Below are positions 46,241 through 54,428 of a stretch of DNA of 64,000 nt, piece after piece. The DNA is from Sinorhizobium americanum. GTDB lineage: Bacteria > Pseudomonadota > Alphaproteobacteria > Rhizobiales > Rhizobiaceae. The stretch lies in NCBI RefSeq assembly GCF_001651855.1, contig NZ_LNQC01000044.1, forward strand, positions 214,630-278,629, given 5' to 3'. The first letter of the stretch is position 1; each line of letters begins with the position of its first letter. The notes under the pieces are model-generated. The model made no database searches. It was not told the origin of the DNA and was given only the letters and a program-made list of their open reading frames with translations. Both the position numbers and the translations under genes were made by a program.

Positions 46241-47432
46241 TCGGACCAGCCTGAATGGGAATCTTGCCGATTTTCATGCGTCCATAGTTGCAAACAGGCG
46301 CGCCATCCTTTCCGTTCACCCTACGCCTGAGGAGACCAAACGCCGGTTCCAGACACTTATGCCACTCTGCCGGCGAGCTCGAATAACACGGATCGGCGAC
46401 CTGACGGGACTGGACCGGCTGGGGCTCCCCGTGGTGCAAGCCGTTCGTCCGGCGGCTTTATCGGAAGTCACCTCTCTGGGGCGGGGCTTCACGACGATTG
46501 AAGCCTCAATGGGAGCAATCATGGAATCGCTGGAGCGCTATTATGCCGAAGCCATTCCCGCCGACCGTATCTTTTTGGCGACGGCCGAGGAACTCGAAAT
46601 CGCCAATGGCCTGTTCGATACTCTTGTCGTGGCCGGTTCGGAAGATTGGCGGAGCAGGACCATAGCTTGGATCATGGGCGTCGATGTCGCCACGGGACAT
46701 GCGCTGCCGGTTCCCGTAGAACTGGTCCACACCTGTTACACGGAACCGCCACCGGTCCATGATGGCTGGTTTGTCCGCACAACAACGGGTCTGGCCTGCC
46801 ATGTCGACGCCCACAGCGCTTATCTGCACGGCTTGTTCGAGTGCATCGAGCGCGACGCCATGGCCCGAGCCTTCGCCACGCACGGGTTTTTCGACCGGAT
46901 GCGCATTCGGACGACGGGCCTCGGGCCTGGGGTCGATCAGGTCTGTTCCGTTGCAGAATCCTGCGGCATAGCCGTCGCCCTGTGGCAGGCCCCTTCGCCG
47001 ACGGGGGTTCCGGTAATCTGGTGCCAGACGATCGAGACGGGTCCTGGAGAGCCGATGCTCGCCCTGCCGACGGAAGGCTATGCCGCAGGTCCGAGCGTCG
47101 AAGCAGCCGCCATGAGCGCCATGCTCGAAGCGCTGGCGGCGAGGGCAGGGGCGATCTCCGGTGCTCGCGATGATCAGACGAGGGCACATTACAAGCGAAG
47201 CACCGAGGACGTCGTAGCGAGAGCCCGCAAGCTGATCGCGGACGGTGTCGCAAGCCCGATGCCGGGGGCGCTTGGGTCGGCGATTCCTGATGCTGGCTCC
47301 CTGTTGAGCAGCGTCCTCGCGGCCGGCCTGGGTCCAGCCATCGCCGTGCCGGTGGGGCATGATCTCGAAACGGGTGTGCGGTGCGTGAGGACGGTCCTCG
47401 CCCGCGCCCAGCCTTTTTCTGTTGTACGGTGA
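46224..47432 (+). CDS. YcaO-domain protein (ATP-dependent peptide-backbone cyclase/thioamidase)
   Basis: 402 residues from a TTG with AGGAG 7 bp upstream. The three YcaO ATP/Mg-binding segments are present: MESLERYY (Glu101, Glu104, Arg105), FECIERDA (Glu206, Glu209, Arg210) and LEALAARAGAISGARDD (Glu302, Arg307, Arg315). YcaO proteins phosphorylate amide oxygens to make azolines or, with TfuA, thioamides. The Pro-rich C-terminus of azoline cyclodehydratases is absent; the protein ends RAQPFSVVR. The TfuA gene follows within 5 bp, matching the YcaO-TfuA pair of trifolitoxin, thioviridamide and McrA thioamidation. No E1-like or ocin-ThiF partner is present. Confidence 0.92.
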   Translation: MSQGADRTSLNGNLADFHASIVANRRAILSVHPTPEETKRRFQTLMPLCRRARITRIGDLTGLDRLGLPVVQAVRPAALSEVTSLGRGFTTIEASMGAIMESLERYYAEAIPADRIFLATAEELEIANGLFDTLVVAGSEDWRSRTIAWIMGVDVATGHALPVPVELVHTCYTEPPPVHDGWFVRTTTGLACHVDAHSAYLHGLFECIERDAMARAFATHGFFDRMRIRTTGLGPGVDQVCSVAESCGIAVALWQAPSPTGVPVIWCQTIETGPGEPMLALPTEGYAAGPSVEAAAMSAMLEALAARAGAISGARDDQTRAHYKRSTEDVVARARKLIADGVASPMPGALGSAIPDAGSLLSSVLAAGLGPAIAVPVGHDLETGVRCVRTVLARAQPFSVVR

Positions 47433-47436
47433 GCAG

Positions 47437-48243
47437 ATGGCAGATGCGAGAGACGACGGTCCGATCCTGGTGTTTCTCGGTCCGACCCTGCGGGTCGAGG
47501 ACGCCCGTGCGGTGCTCGACGCGATCTATCTGCAGCCCGCCGCCCAGGGTGACATTCTGCTGGCCGCGCACGCCTTCCGGCCCCGTGCCATGGTCCTGAT
47601 CGACGGCCAGTTCGAGGACCGGCCCGCCGTCAGACACAAGGAAATCCTTTGGGCGATGGCACAGGGAATTATCATGGTCGGAGGCGCCAGCATGGGGGCG
47701 CTCAGAGCAGCGGAACTCGGCGACTTCGGCATGATCGGCGTCGGCCTGATCTACAGGTGGTATCGCCGATGGGCTCTTTCGTCCCGGATTGAGGTTCGCG
47801 GTTCGCTTTCCGCGCTGGTACCGGACGACGCCGTGGCGGTACATTCGGGGCCAGCCGAGCTCGGCTTCCTGCAACTGACCGACGCGCTCGTCGATCTGCA
47901 GCGCACCTTTTCCACGCTGATGCGCCGCAGGGTCATTAGTGCTGCCGAACGGGCGCAGCTCACAACAATGGCGCGAAATATGAACTTTCGCGACCGGACG
48001 CTTGCGGCGGTTTTGGGTGCGGCGGGCTGGACGGATGGCCGCATTCAAGAGGTGCGGCAGACAGCGGTGTATCAGAAGAGAGAAGACGCCCTGCTGGCAC
48101 TTCACACAGCACCGCGCCTTGCGCGAGAGGCACAGATGGCGGGCGACCAGAATTCCTGGACCGCGACGAACACCTTCATCCGGGACCTGGAAGCCGGCGG
48201 CATTGACTCAAAATTAGTGAACACTTATAAATTGAATCCCTGA
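47437..48243 (+). CDS. TfuA-like protein
   Basis: 268 residues from MADARDDGPILVFLGPTL (GGTGAG upstream; a TTG at 47422 is possible). The TfuA core is clear: FLGPTLRVEDARAVL, VLIDGQFEDRPAVRHKEILWAMAQGI and VVGGASMGALRAAELGDFGM-like stretches over about residues 10-120. TfuA partners YcaO to deliver or activate sulfur for thioamide formation; its first member came from trifolitoxin-producing Rhizobium. The remaining C-terminal 140 residues are helical and less conserved. Position directly after YcaO supports joint action. Confidence 0.9.
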   Translation: MADARDDGPILVFLGPTLRVEDARAVLDAIYLQPAAQGDILLAAHAFRPRAMVLIDGQFEDRPAVRHKEILWAMAQGIIMVGGASMGALRAAELGDFGMIGVGLIYRWYRRWALSSRIEVRGSLSALVPDDAVAVHSGPAELGFLQLTDALVDLQRTFSTLMRRRVISAAERAQLTTMARNMNFRDRTLAAVLGAAGWTDGRIQEVRQTAVYQKREDALLALHTAPRLAREAQMAGDQNSWTATNTFIRDLEAGGIDSKLVNTYKLNP

Positions 48244-48279
48244 TTGCCGGATTTCATCGATCGAGGGGGCAATTGTGCG

Positions 48280-49464
48280 ATGCATTCGCTTCGGAACGAG
48301 GCCCTCGAGTCTGGCGAGGCGCGTCTAGGTACGCGATTCTGGATCTTTCCCCAGCCTCCTTTCATTCCGGGATACGAGCAACCGGACCGGGTTTGGCTGC
48401 CGATTTTGAGGGACGAAATCGGAGTGGGGCCAAGTGACGCGGCGATGTATGTCATCGATCCGCTCTCCGAAAAGCAACCATACGGCTTCGACCGTCTGCC
48501 GCCCTTTGAAGGGCTCCGGCGCCCACCGCCGCAGCCGGGGGCGGACCGTCATTTCGACAATGTATCGCCGAGCTCACGAGAATTTCTGGCCGTGCACGCC
48601 TATGCCTGCGTACACTTCGTTCTCGACATATGGCAGAGCTACCTCGGCCGGCCGGTTCGATGGTTCTTCGAGCAGACCTTTCCACGTCTCGAGATCGTTG
48701 CCTTTGTGAATTGGGACAACGCACAAGCGGGTTATGGCTTCCTGGAATTGGGATGCTCGGATACCGACGGAGTGCGGCGGCCGTATGCGTTGAATTTCGA
48801 TACGATCGCTCACGAAGTCGGACATCTGATCCTCCTGTCCGAGACCGGCGTGCCGACAATAGTCTCGCGCGAAGCCGACTTCTTTCCCTTTTCGGAGGCG
48901 TTTTCCGACGCTGTTTCACTGATCTCGTTCCTGCATTTCGGCTCGGCCATTGACCGGCTGCTGCGGCGAACGAGGGGTAATCTTCTCTTATACAATGAGC
49001 TCAACCGCTTTGCGGAAACGAGTCCTGAGAGCCAGGTGCGGCTCGCCACCAATTTTCGGCGCATGTCGGAGGTGACCCGGGAAGTGCACGACCGCGCGCT
49101 CCCCTTCGTCGGCGCAATTTTCGATACGATTGTCGAGCTTTATCACCGCGAGCTGGTTGCCCGGGATTGCGCAGACAGCAGGCTTCTCGACATCGACCTT
49201 CGCACGTTGAGCCAGCGGGATTTCGATGAGTTCCGCGCTGCGACGGCCGAAGCCTTTCGGGTGAAGCCGTTGATCTTCGAGCTCGGCTTGGCCGCCGCTC
49301 GTGACACGGTCGGACAGGCTCTTGCGTCTTCGTTGCGGACGCTCGATCCGACAACGATGCGTTTGGATCAGGCGGCAACCGCCGTCATTGCCGCTGCCCC
49401 TGGCGCGGCCGCAGAGGTGTTGGAAGCAAATTTCGCATGGCGCGAGATTATCGGTCGAAGGTGA
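48280..49464 (+). CDS. Thermolysin-like (gluzincin) zinc metalloprotease-like protein
   Basis: About 394 residues from an ATG with GAGGGGG 10 bp upstream; a TTG directly after the TfuA stop (48244) is possible. The zinc motif AHEVGH (His178, Glu179, His182) is followed 24 residues later by SEAFSD (Glu206, Asp210), matching the NESFSD third-ligand motif of M4/M36 peptidases. No signal peptide or propeptide is visible, so it acts in the cytoplasm. Within a YcaO-TfuA operon it may cleave a leader from the modified product or act on the 228-residue neighbour (inference). Overall similarity to thermolysin outside the motifs is not apparent. Confidence 0.75.
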   Translation: MHSLRNEALESGEARLGTRFWIFPQPPFIPGYEQPDRVWLPILRDEIGVGPSDAAMYVIDPLSEKQPYGFDRLPPFEGLRRPPPQPGADRHFDNVSPSSREFLAVHAYACVHFVLDIWQSYLGRPVRWFFEQTFPRLEIVAFVNWDNAQAGYGFLELGCSDTDGVRRPYALNFDTIAHEVGHLILLSETGVPTIVSREADFFPFSEAFSDAVSLISFLHFGSAIDRLLRRTRGNLLLYNELNRFAETSPESQVRLATNFRRMSEVTREVHDRALPFVGAIFDTIVELYHRELVARDCADSRLLDIDLRTLSQRDFDEFRAATAEAFRVKPLIFELGLAAARDTVGQALASSLRTLDPTTMRLDQAATAVIAAAPGAAAEVLEANFAWREIIGRR

Positions 49465-49485
49465 AGCCAGGAAAAGGAGAGGAAC

Positions 49486-50172
49486 ATGAGCGATTGTTGC
49501 AATCATCCCGGCGTCGGTAACCCGGCAAAAGGCCTCGATGCCCCCCAATATGACGCTTACAATCCAAGCGAGGTGCGTCTTTATGGCCGCCCGGCTGTCT
49601 CTCTGTCGATATTTACGCCTGAGGAAATCGGAAATATCGACGTCACTCTCGAAGAGGAACTGAGAGGTCGTGAGATAAGTAGCGAGGATAAGAAGCTTAT
49701 TTCCGGCATCATCAGGCGTGTTGCCCAAAAGAAGCTCATTGACCTTTTTCAGCAGCAGATAGTTTTGGCTTTAGTTGATGAGAGTCAGGCGGAGGTTTTA
49801 AAACTTACTGTAGAGATAAACATTCCCTCGCGAAATTTTCGTGGAGACGACAGTAAATACATAAAGAGCATTGGCGTGATCTATGGATACGCCTATGAAG
49901 GGCATTGCTACAAGCTGCCGAAGCCACAGATCATGTATCTGCCTGCGGAGCCGAGAGAAATCCTTGGTGGCGATTGCGGATGCGACTGCGGATATGTCCC
50001 GGAACTTGGCTACGCCGTCTGGCAGATTGACAAGCTCGAACGTGTCATTGCTCTCGACGTTCGTTCCGATGATGTAAAAACGCTGGTTCTCGACGAAAAC
50101 ATGCCTGGCAGCCGTTCGCCAATGGCCTATGCACAAACCATGGCGCTGGCGCCAGCTCGACACCGCGATTGA
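49486..50172 (+). CDS. Cys-containing protein of unknown family, candidate substrate of the YcaO-TfuA system
   Basis: 228 residues with a strong GGAGAGG ribosome site. Cysteines cluster at the N-terminus (Cys4, Cys5) and in a GGDCGCDCGY motif (Cys164, 166, 168), with one more at 141. The middle (about 50-120) is helical and charged. Gly/Cys-rich CGCDCG is a plausible target for thioamide or thiazoline formation. Base composition differs from the surroundings: bases 49741-49860 are about 41 percent G+C by hand count, with AT-rich codons. It is last in the five-gene run, 21 bp after the protease. It resembles no precursor family I know and is far longer than usual RiPP precursors, so it could instead be a structural partner. 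Confidence 0.6.
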   Translation: MSDCCNHPGVGNPAKGLDAPQYDAYNPSEVRLYGRPAVSLSIFTPEEIGNIDVTLEEELRGREISSEDKKLISGIIRRVAQKKLIDLFQQQIVLALVDESQAEVLKLTVEINIPSRNFRGDDSKYIKSIGVIYGYAYEGHCYKLPKPQIMYLPAEPREILGGDCGCDCGYVPELGYAVWQIDKLERVIALDVRSDDVKTLVLDENMPGSRSPMAYAQTMALAPARHRD

Positions 50173-50227
50173 GGCATACGACGATACGTCCCCGGTCCAT
50201 GGAAGCCGTCAGGCGGCGTTCGCGCCG

Positions 50228-50581
50228 CTATTCCAGGTTGCCGTCGCCGCTGCGGTCGGCGGCCTGGAAATCCGCCATGACCCTGTTCAGGAATTCGGTC
50301 TGGCTGAGCCTGCCGTCGCCGTTCTTGTCGGTGGCGGCAAATTGTTGGGCGGTGAGTGCCTGCGCCACCTCGTCGGAGCGCAGGCTGCCGTCCTTGTTCT
50401 TGTCCAGGCTTGCGAAGGCCATCGTCATGAAGGCCTGGTATTCGGAGCGGTCGACCGCTCCGTTTCCGTCACGGTCGAGGCGATCCATCTGACCTTGGTT
50501 CATCGCCGCAGATTGGGCCTGCGCGGCCGGCACGAGCTGGCAAAGCGCGAGCGCCGTGGAAAGAACGAGTTTTGGCAGCAT
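50228..50581 (-). CDS. Secreted EF-hand calcium-binding protein
   Basis: 117 residues with a signal peptide (MLPKLVLSTALALCQLVPAAQA). Four EF-hand-like loops follow: DRDGNGAVDRSEYQAF, DKNKDGSLRSDEVAQAL, DKNGDGRLSQTEFL, and a final DRSGDGNLE that is cut by the C-terminus and so incomplete. It is probably a periplasmic calcium buffer or sensor. GGAAGG 5 bp upstream fixes the start. Convergent with the YcaO-TfuA operon. Confidence 0.85.
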   Translation of the reverse strand: MLPKLVLSTALALCQLVPAAQAQSAAMNQGQMDRLDRDGNGAVDRSEYQAFMTMAFASLDKNKDGSLRSDEVAQALTAQQFAATDKNGDGRLSQTEFLNRVMADFQAADRSGDGNLE

Positions 50582-50696
50582 GGCGACCTTCCGCTGGAGC
50601 ATTTTGCGGTCAGGCGGAATCGCCTGACGTCGCACAAATGCGGCAAAACAAACATATAGAGCTGGGCGCCGCGAACTTACGCGAGCGCATTCCGCT

Positions 50697-50939
50697 TTAG
50701 TAGGCGCAGGTCAAGGCATTGCCGGCCGCGCTGCCGAGCGTGGCACCACCGCCGACGGCCCAAAGCTGGCCGGTCCCTGAACCGATGGTCGCGCCGACCA
50801 CGCCGCCTACGATCGCGCCGCCGACGGTCCCGGCAATACAGCCGAACTCGCCGCGTCCCCCCTGGGATGTCGCAGCGGACTGGCACCCGGATAAGGCAAG
50901 GGCGCCAAAGACAATGAGAGTTACAGTAGGCTTGCTCAT
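50697..50939 (-). CDS. Small glycine-zipper lipoprotein
   Basis: 80 residues. The lipobox LALSGC places the lipidated Cys near residue 19. The rest is a Gly/Ala/Val glycine-zipper segment (GTVGGAIVGGVVGATIGSGTG) similar to 17-kDa-antigen or SlyB-type outer-membrane lipoproteins. GGAGGAG precedes the ATG. Probably outer-membrane anchored; role unknown. Confidence 0.8.
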   Translation of the reverse strand: MSKPTVTLIVFGALALSGCQSAATSQGGRGEFGCIAGTVGGAIVGGVVGATIGSGTGQLWAVGGGATLGSAAGNALTCAY

Positions 50940-51214
50940 CTTCTCCTCCAAAATATTCGTCCAAATGCAATACGAATCGGCGGAGGCGCCAATCTTGGCG
51001 TCGGATGCAAATAAGCTTCTGAGTATGTCTCCCGAAGTGCGAGAGGCTCTTCTGTTCGATCAGAAGCAGCTCATTGACGAAACATGCAGTCTGCCGACGA
51101 AGCCGTCCGGAACTGCGCGCGAATACTACCGCCATGGACGGTTGATGACAACTCTTTGCGCGCTTCCGCCTCTCGGAGGCAGCTCTTGGTGGAGCAGATT
51201 CGTGCCGGACGGAG

Positions 51215-51889
51215 CTATTCCGACGCAATCATGCCGGCGAGAACGGCCTTCGCGATCGCCTGGAAACGGTTCTGTGCATCGAACTTTCGGATAATGCCGG
51301 ACTCAAGCGCGAGGGCGGCAGTGATATCCATTTCCATCAGCTGCGCGATGCGGGCGGCAGCGTGCCCTTCCGCCATCAGGCCGAGGCATTCGCTCTCGAT
51401 CGGCGACAGGTGGACGTTCCCGGATGCCGGATCGGCGGACCCGCCGGAGCCGTTTTCGAGGAGCTCGGCGATGCGTTGCATCTGGCGGCGCAGGATCGAT
51501 TGCTGAGCCGCAAGCTCGCGCCGGCGCGAGCGAAGCGCCGTCTCGAAGAACCGGTCGGCCTCGGTCTGGCTTCGGGCCGTGTCGAGCGCCGCCATCAGGT
51601 CCTGGATCGCGGCAATCGGCATGTCGATCTCCCGGCATGCGTTGATCACAGCCATGCGGCGAACATGCCCCTCGCCATAGACACGCATCGGACCAAGGCG
51701 TGCGGCGTTCAGCAGTCCCTTCTCTTCGTAGAAGTGCAAAGTGCGATGCGTCACCCCGAAAGCCTCCGCCATTTCGGCAATGGCAAGCCGATCGTTCGAG
51801 CCTCCATAGGGGATGGGCAGCTTCGGCAGAAAGCCGCCGGTGCCGGGCGCTATGCCGGCCTCCGCATTCTTCCATGGATCCTGTGGCAT
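51215..51889 (-). CDS. MerR-family regulator with LuxR/GerE-like C-terminal domain
   Basis: About 224 residues from MPQDPWKNAEAG. Residues about 34-105 are a MerR winged helix (RLAIAEMAEAFGVTHRTLHFYEEKGLL, then RVYGEGHVRRMAVI). A coiled-coil dimerisation helix follows. The C-terminal 65 residues (LSPIESECLGLMAEGHAAARIAQLMEM; then FDAQNRFQAIAKAVLAGMI) read like a GerE helix-turn-helix of LuxR proteins. Two DNA-binding modules in one chain is unusual. No cysteines suggest metal sensing. Targets unknown; it stands alone. Confidence 0.8.
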   Translation of the reverse strand: MPQDPWKNAEAGIAPGTGGFLPKLPIPYGGSNDRLAIAEMAEAFGVTHRTLHFYEEKGLLNAARLGPMRVYGEGHVRRMAVINACREIDMPIAAIQDLMAALDTARSQTEADRFFETALRSRRRELAAQQSILRRQMQRIAELLENGSGGSADPASGNVHLSPIESECLGLMAEGHAAARIAQLMEMDITAALALESGIIRKFDAQNRFQAIAKAVLAGMIASE

Positions 51890-52232
51890 TTTCGCGCCCC
51901 CCGTTTCCCGCGCCGTGACGAATGCGATCCGCCATCGCAATCGCCGCTACCGGCTGCCTCTCGGGGCACATCGTGCGCACGGCACGATTTACTACAGACC
52001 AATGTGCTTGCCCTTCACCGGCCCTGCCTTCTCGAGGCGCGAGCCGCAGTAACGGGCTGGAGCTCCTTCGCGCGCTCCTCGAACGCGCGGCGCCCCATCG
52101 AGCAACCAGGCATTTGCTGTCTAATGCACGAATTCACGGTAAGCGCGAATCATCGAAATGAACAGCCCCCAATGTTGCGGGCGAAATCTTGGCGATGTTT
52201 ACGGACGGCGCATTGCCGCCCGATTGAGCTGC
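51890..52232. other. Intergenic stretch without recognisable gene
   Basis: These 343 bp lie upstream of the MerR-type gene and downstream of the winged-helix regulator gene, both on the minus strand. Short open frames exist but none has a ribosome site plus sensible composition. The MerR-type promoter should be here; no clear motif was found. Confidence 0.4.
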
Positions 52233-53336
52233 TCAGTGGCTGAAGAGCTCATTCGATTTCTTGGAGGAGAGGATGAAGAGCGGTTCATCGCCCTTGAGCG
52301 GGGCAAGTTCCTGCTGGCATGTCCAGGCCTCCTGAAAGGCCCCGCGCGTTAGGAGCTTCTTGTAGCGCGCCGTCGTCACCATGCATCGCATCAATGTACT
52401 CTGCAGCCCTTCCGTAGCGGCGTGGGCGTAGATCTCGCCATCAAGAGCGAAGAGCTGCGCCGCAAGCGAGGTGGTCTGGTAGAGGAGGTCCGATTCATTT
52501 GCGAGTTGTTGCGCGCCGATGAAATCCTGGCGGAGCGGTACACGTTCGCCATTGTGCGAAAGCGTGACCCGCAGGCCGGGCTCCGGGCTGTCGTGCCAGG
52601 CGACCTTGACGGAGAAGGCGAGCGCCGGATTCAAGGAACCGGCCGGGTGCGGGGTGCCGGCCACGTCTGCCGCGGCAAGGGTCTTGTAACGAAGCGCGGC
52701 TGCACGCAACAGCGTCGCGAAATGCCCTGCGGTCCCATGCTCCCCGTCGACGGCGAAACCTGCCGAGGGAAGACCCCGGACGGCGGCCATAGGGCCATTC
52801 ACGAGCTTGGCTTCTGCACCGAAGTCAAGAGCCACCTTCGGTGACGGCAACGGCGTGAACAAAAGAAGCGGAAGCACGGTCAGCACAGCCCAGGGGGAGG
52901 AGAAGGGAGGGGGCTGCCATGCGGGGCGGCGCTCGGAAGGGCGATCTCGCGCAGCCATGGCCGGCCCCTCGGGGAGTTCCGCCGCAGGCCCCCGCAGCCG
53001 GCGGTACTCCGGCACGTAGGTTCCCTTCGGAACGCTGATCTGCCATACCTCGCCAGCCCCCTCGGCGTCATAGAAGCCTTTCAGCAATTTGCGCAGCTTT
53101 CCCGCGTGGACGCGCACGAGCGGATCGCTATCGGCATCGAAAGCCTGGCTGCGTCCGAAGACGTCGACGGCGATCGAATAGCCCTTCAGTTGCCCGGCTT
53201 CGCCAGCGATTTCCTTCTCGACGACATAGGTGAGGAAGGCACGCAGCCGCTCGGAGCGCTGAAAGCTCTTGCTGTCGAGAATCCGGCCGAGCGCCGAGCG
53301 GATCGCCTCGTCGCGGGGCCTTTCGGCTGGCGTCAT
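52233..53336 (-). CDS. Membrane-anchored winged-helix transcriptional regulator-like protein
   Basis: 367 residues from MTPAERPRDEAIRSALGRIL (GGAG 6 bp upstream). An N-terminal domain (RLRAFLTYVVEKEIAGEAGQLKGYSIAVDVFGR, then DPLVRVHAGKLRKLLKGFYD and PKGTYVPEY) matches a winged-helix module common in rhizobial ToxR/CadC-like and cyclase-associated proteins. A membrane segment at about 145-163 is followed by a periplasmic domain of 200 residues with no known family. Probably a one-component signal transducer whose sensor lies outside the cytoplasm. Targets unknown. Confidence 0.65.
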   Translation of the reverse strand: MTPAERPRDEAIRSALGRILDSKSFQRSERLRAFLTYVVEKEIAGEAGQLKGYSIAVDVFGRSQAFDADSDPLVRVHAGKLRKLLKGFYDAEGAGEVWQISVPKGTYVPEYRRLRGPAAELPEGPAMAARDRPSERRPAWQPPPFSSPWAVLTVLPLLLFTPLPSPKVALDFGAEAKLVNGPMAAVRGLPSAGFAVDGEHGTAGHFATLLRAAALRYKTLAAADVAGTPHPAGSLNPALAFSVKVAWHDSPEPGLRVTLSHNGERVPLRQDFIGAQQLANESDLLYQTTSLAAQLFALDGEIYAHAATEGLQSTLMRCMVTTARYKKLLTRGAFQEAWTCQQELAPLKGDEPLFILSSKKSNELFSH

Positions 53337-53534
53337 CAATTGCTCCGGAAGAAGCCGTGTCGAATGAAAAGCGGGCGACAATACCCTGATTCGGAAGTTA
53401 GACCGAAAAAATGGTGGTTGTCAGGTTGGGCAGCAAGAAATTGCAGCTTTTCCGCATGCCGGAGAGCCGCGCCGCGCGAGCGGCACGGCCGATGTCCGGA
53501 TCCTGGCGGATCGAGAGAGTGTGACCTAACTAAA

Positions 53535-54245
53535 CTATGCGTCGCGGCGATAGTTGAGCTTCGGATACCAATCGGCGCCGCGGCCCTCGGGGGTCGTGTC
53601 GAGCAGGTGCCACAACGGATCGGGGTCGGGTGCGCCGCGCGGGTCCTGGCCGGGATCGGCCATTTCGCCGTTCATCTCGCCGCTCCAGAAATGCCGTATC
53701 GTACCGTCTCGGCGGGTGAAAACCGTGTAGCCGGGGACGTCCGCGTCCTCGGCACTGACATAATCGCGGGTGAAGCTCCCGTCGCTATCGGAATAGACCT
53801 TCAGCTGGGTCCAACCGCGCGCCTTCTTGGCCTCGAGGAGCCGCTCGATCGGCGAGCGGGCGACCATCGCCAGAGCGACGCGTTGCTCGATGTCCGGCAC
53901 CTTCCCCTCCCAGGCGGCCATGACTGAGGTGCACATGGGGCAGGGTTTTTCACGCTTCGGGCCGAACATGTAGCTGTAGATGACGAGCGTGTCCTTGTCC
54001 CCAAAGAGATCGTCGAGCGTCACAGGACCGTTCTCACTTAAGAAAACGTAGGTCCGTGGGACTTCGCCGCCCGGCGGCAGTTGCCGGCGCTGCGCGGCCA
54101 CGCGTTCGATATGGCGGCGGAGTTCGATTTCCTCGGCGAGCAAGGCGTTGCGTGCCTGACGATACTCCGCACTCTCGTTCGGGAAGCGGGCGCGGTTCCT
54201 TGCGGCGAGTTCCGTTGCGGGAACGAGTGGGGCCTGCGTCGTCAT
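53535..54245 (-). CDS. DUF899 family thioredoxin-like protein
   Basis: 236 residues from MTTQAPLVPATELAARN (AAGGAGGAG upstream). Typical DUF899 features are the LRRHIERVAAQRRQLPPGG helix, the thioredoxin-like strand LVIYSYMFGP, the CPMC motif near residue 110, and the C-terminal DPLWHLLDTTPEGRGADWYPKLNY. Some members are redox or dithiol proteins; no reaction is established. A GTTGATATCAAC palindrome lies just upstream of the start. Confidence 0.88.
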   Translation of the reverse strand: MTTQAPLVPATELAARNRARFPNESAEYRQARNALLAEEIELRRHIERVAAQRRQLPPGGEVPRTYVFLSENGPVTLDDLFGDKDTLVIYSYMFGPKREKPCPMCTSVMAAWEGKVPDIEQRVALAMVARSPIERLLEAKKARGWTQLKVYSDSDGSFTRDYVSAEDADVPGYTVFTRRDGTIRHFWSGEMNGEMADPGQDPRGAPDPDPLWHLLDTTPEGRGADWYPKLNYRRDA

Positions 54246-54279
54246 GGTGCTCTCCTCCTTGATCGTTGCGACAGATAAC

Positions 54280-54291
54280 GTTGATATCAAC
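54280..54291. promoter_or_regulatory. Perfect palindrome GTTGATATCAAC upstream of the DUF899 gene
   Basis: 12-bp dyad, 35 bp before the DUF899 ATG and 138 bp before divergent pdxJ. TTGATATCAA resembles ArsR-family operators. No ArsR gene is in the window. Confidence 0.4.
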
Positions 54292-54428
54292 ATAATTAAG
54301 TGGTGTCAAAACTTCGCGATGAAGCCGTGCAAAGGCCGTTTCCGGTCTTGCAAAATCTGCGGTAGAACTGCGACGATCGGTTTGGTCGCCGACGCCCGCC
54401 TTCCAGCTGTCGCTTTGAAAGTTTCAAT

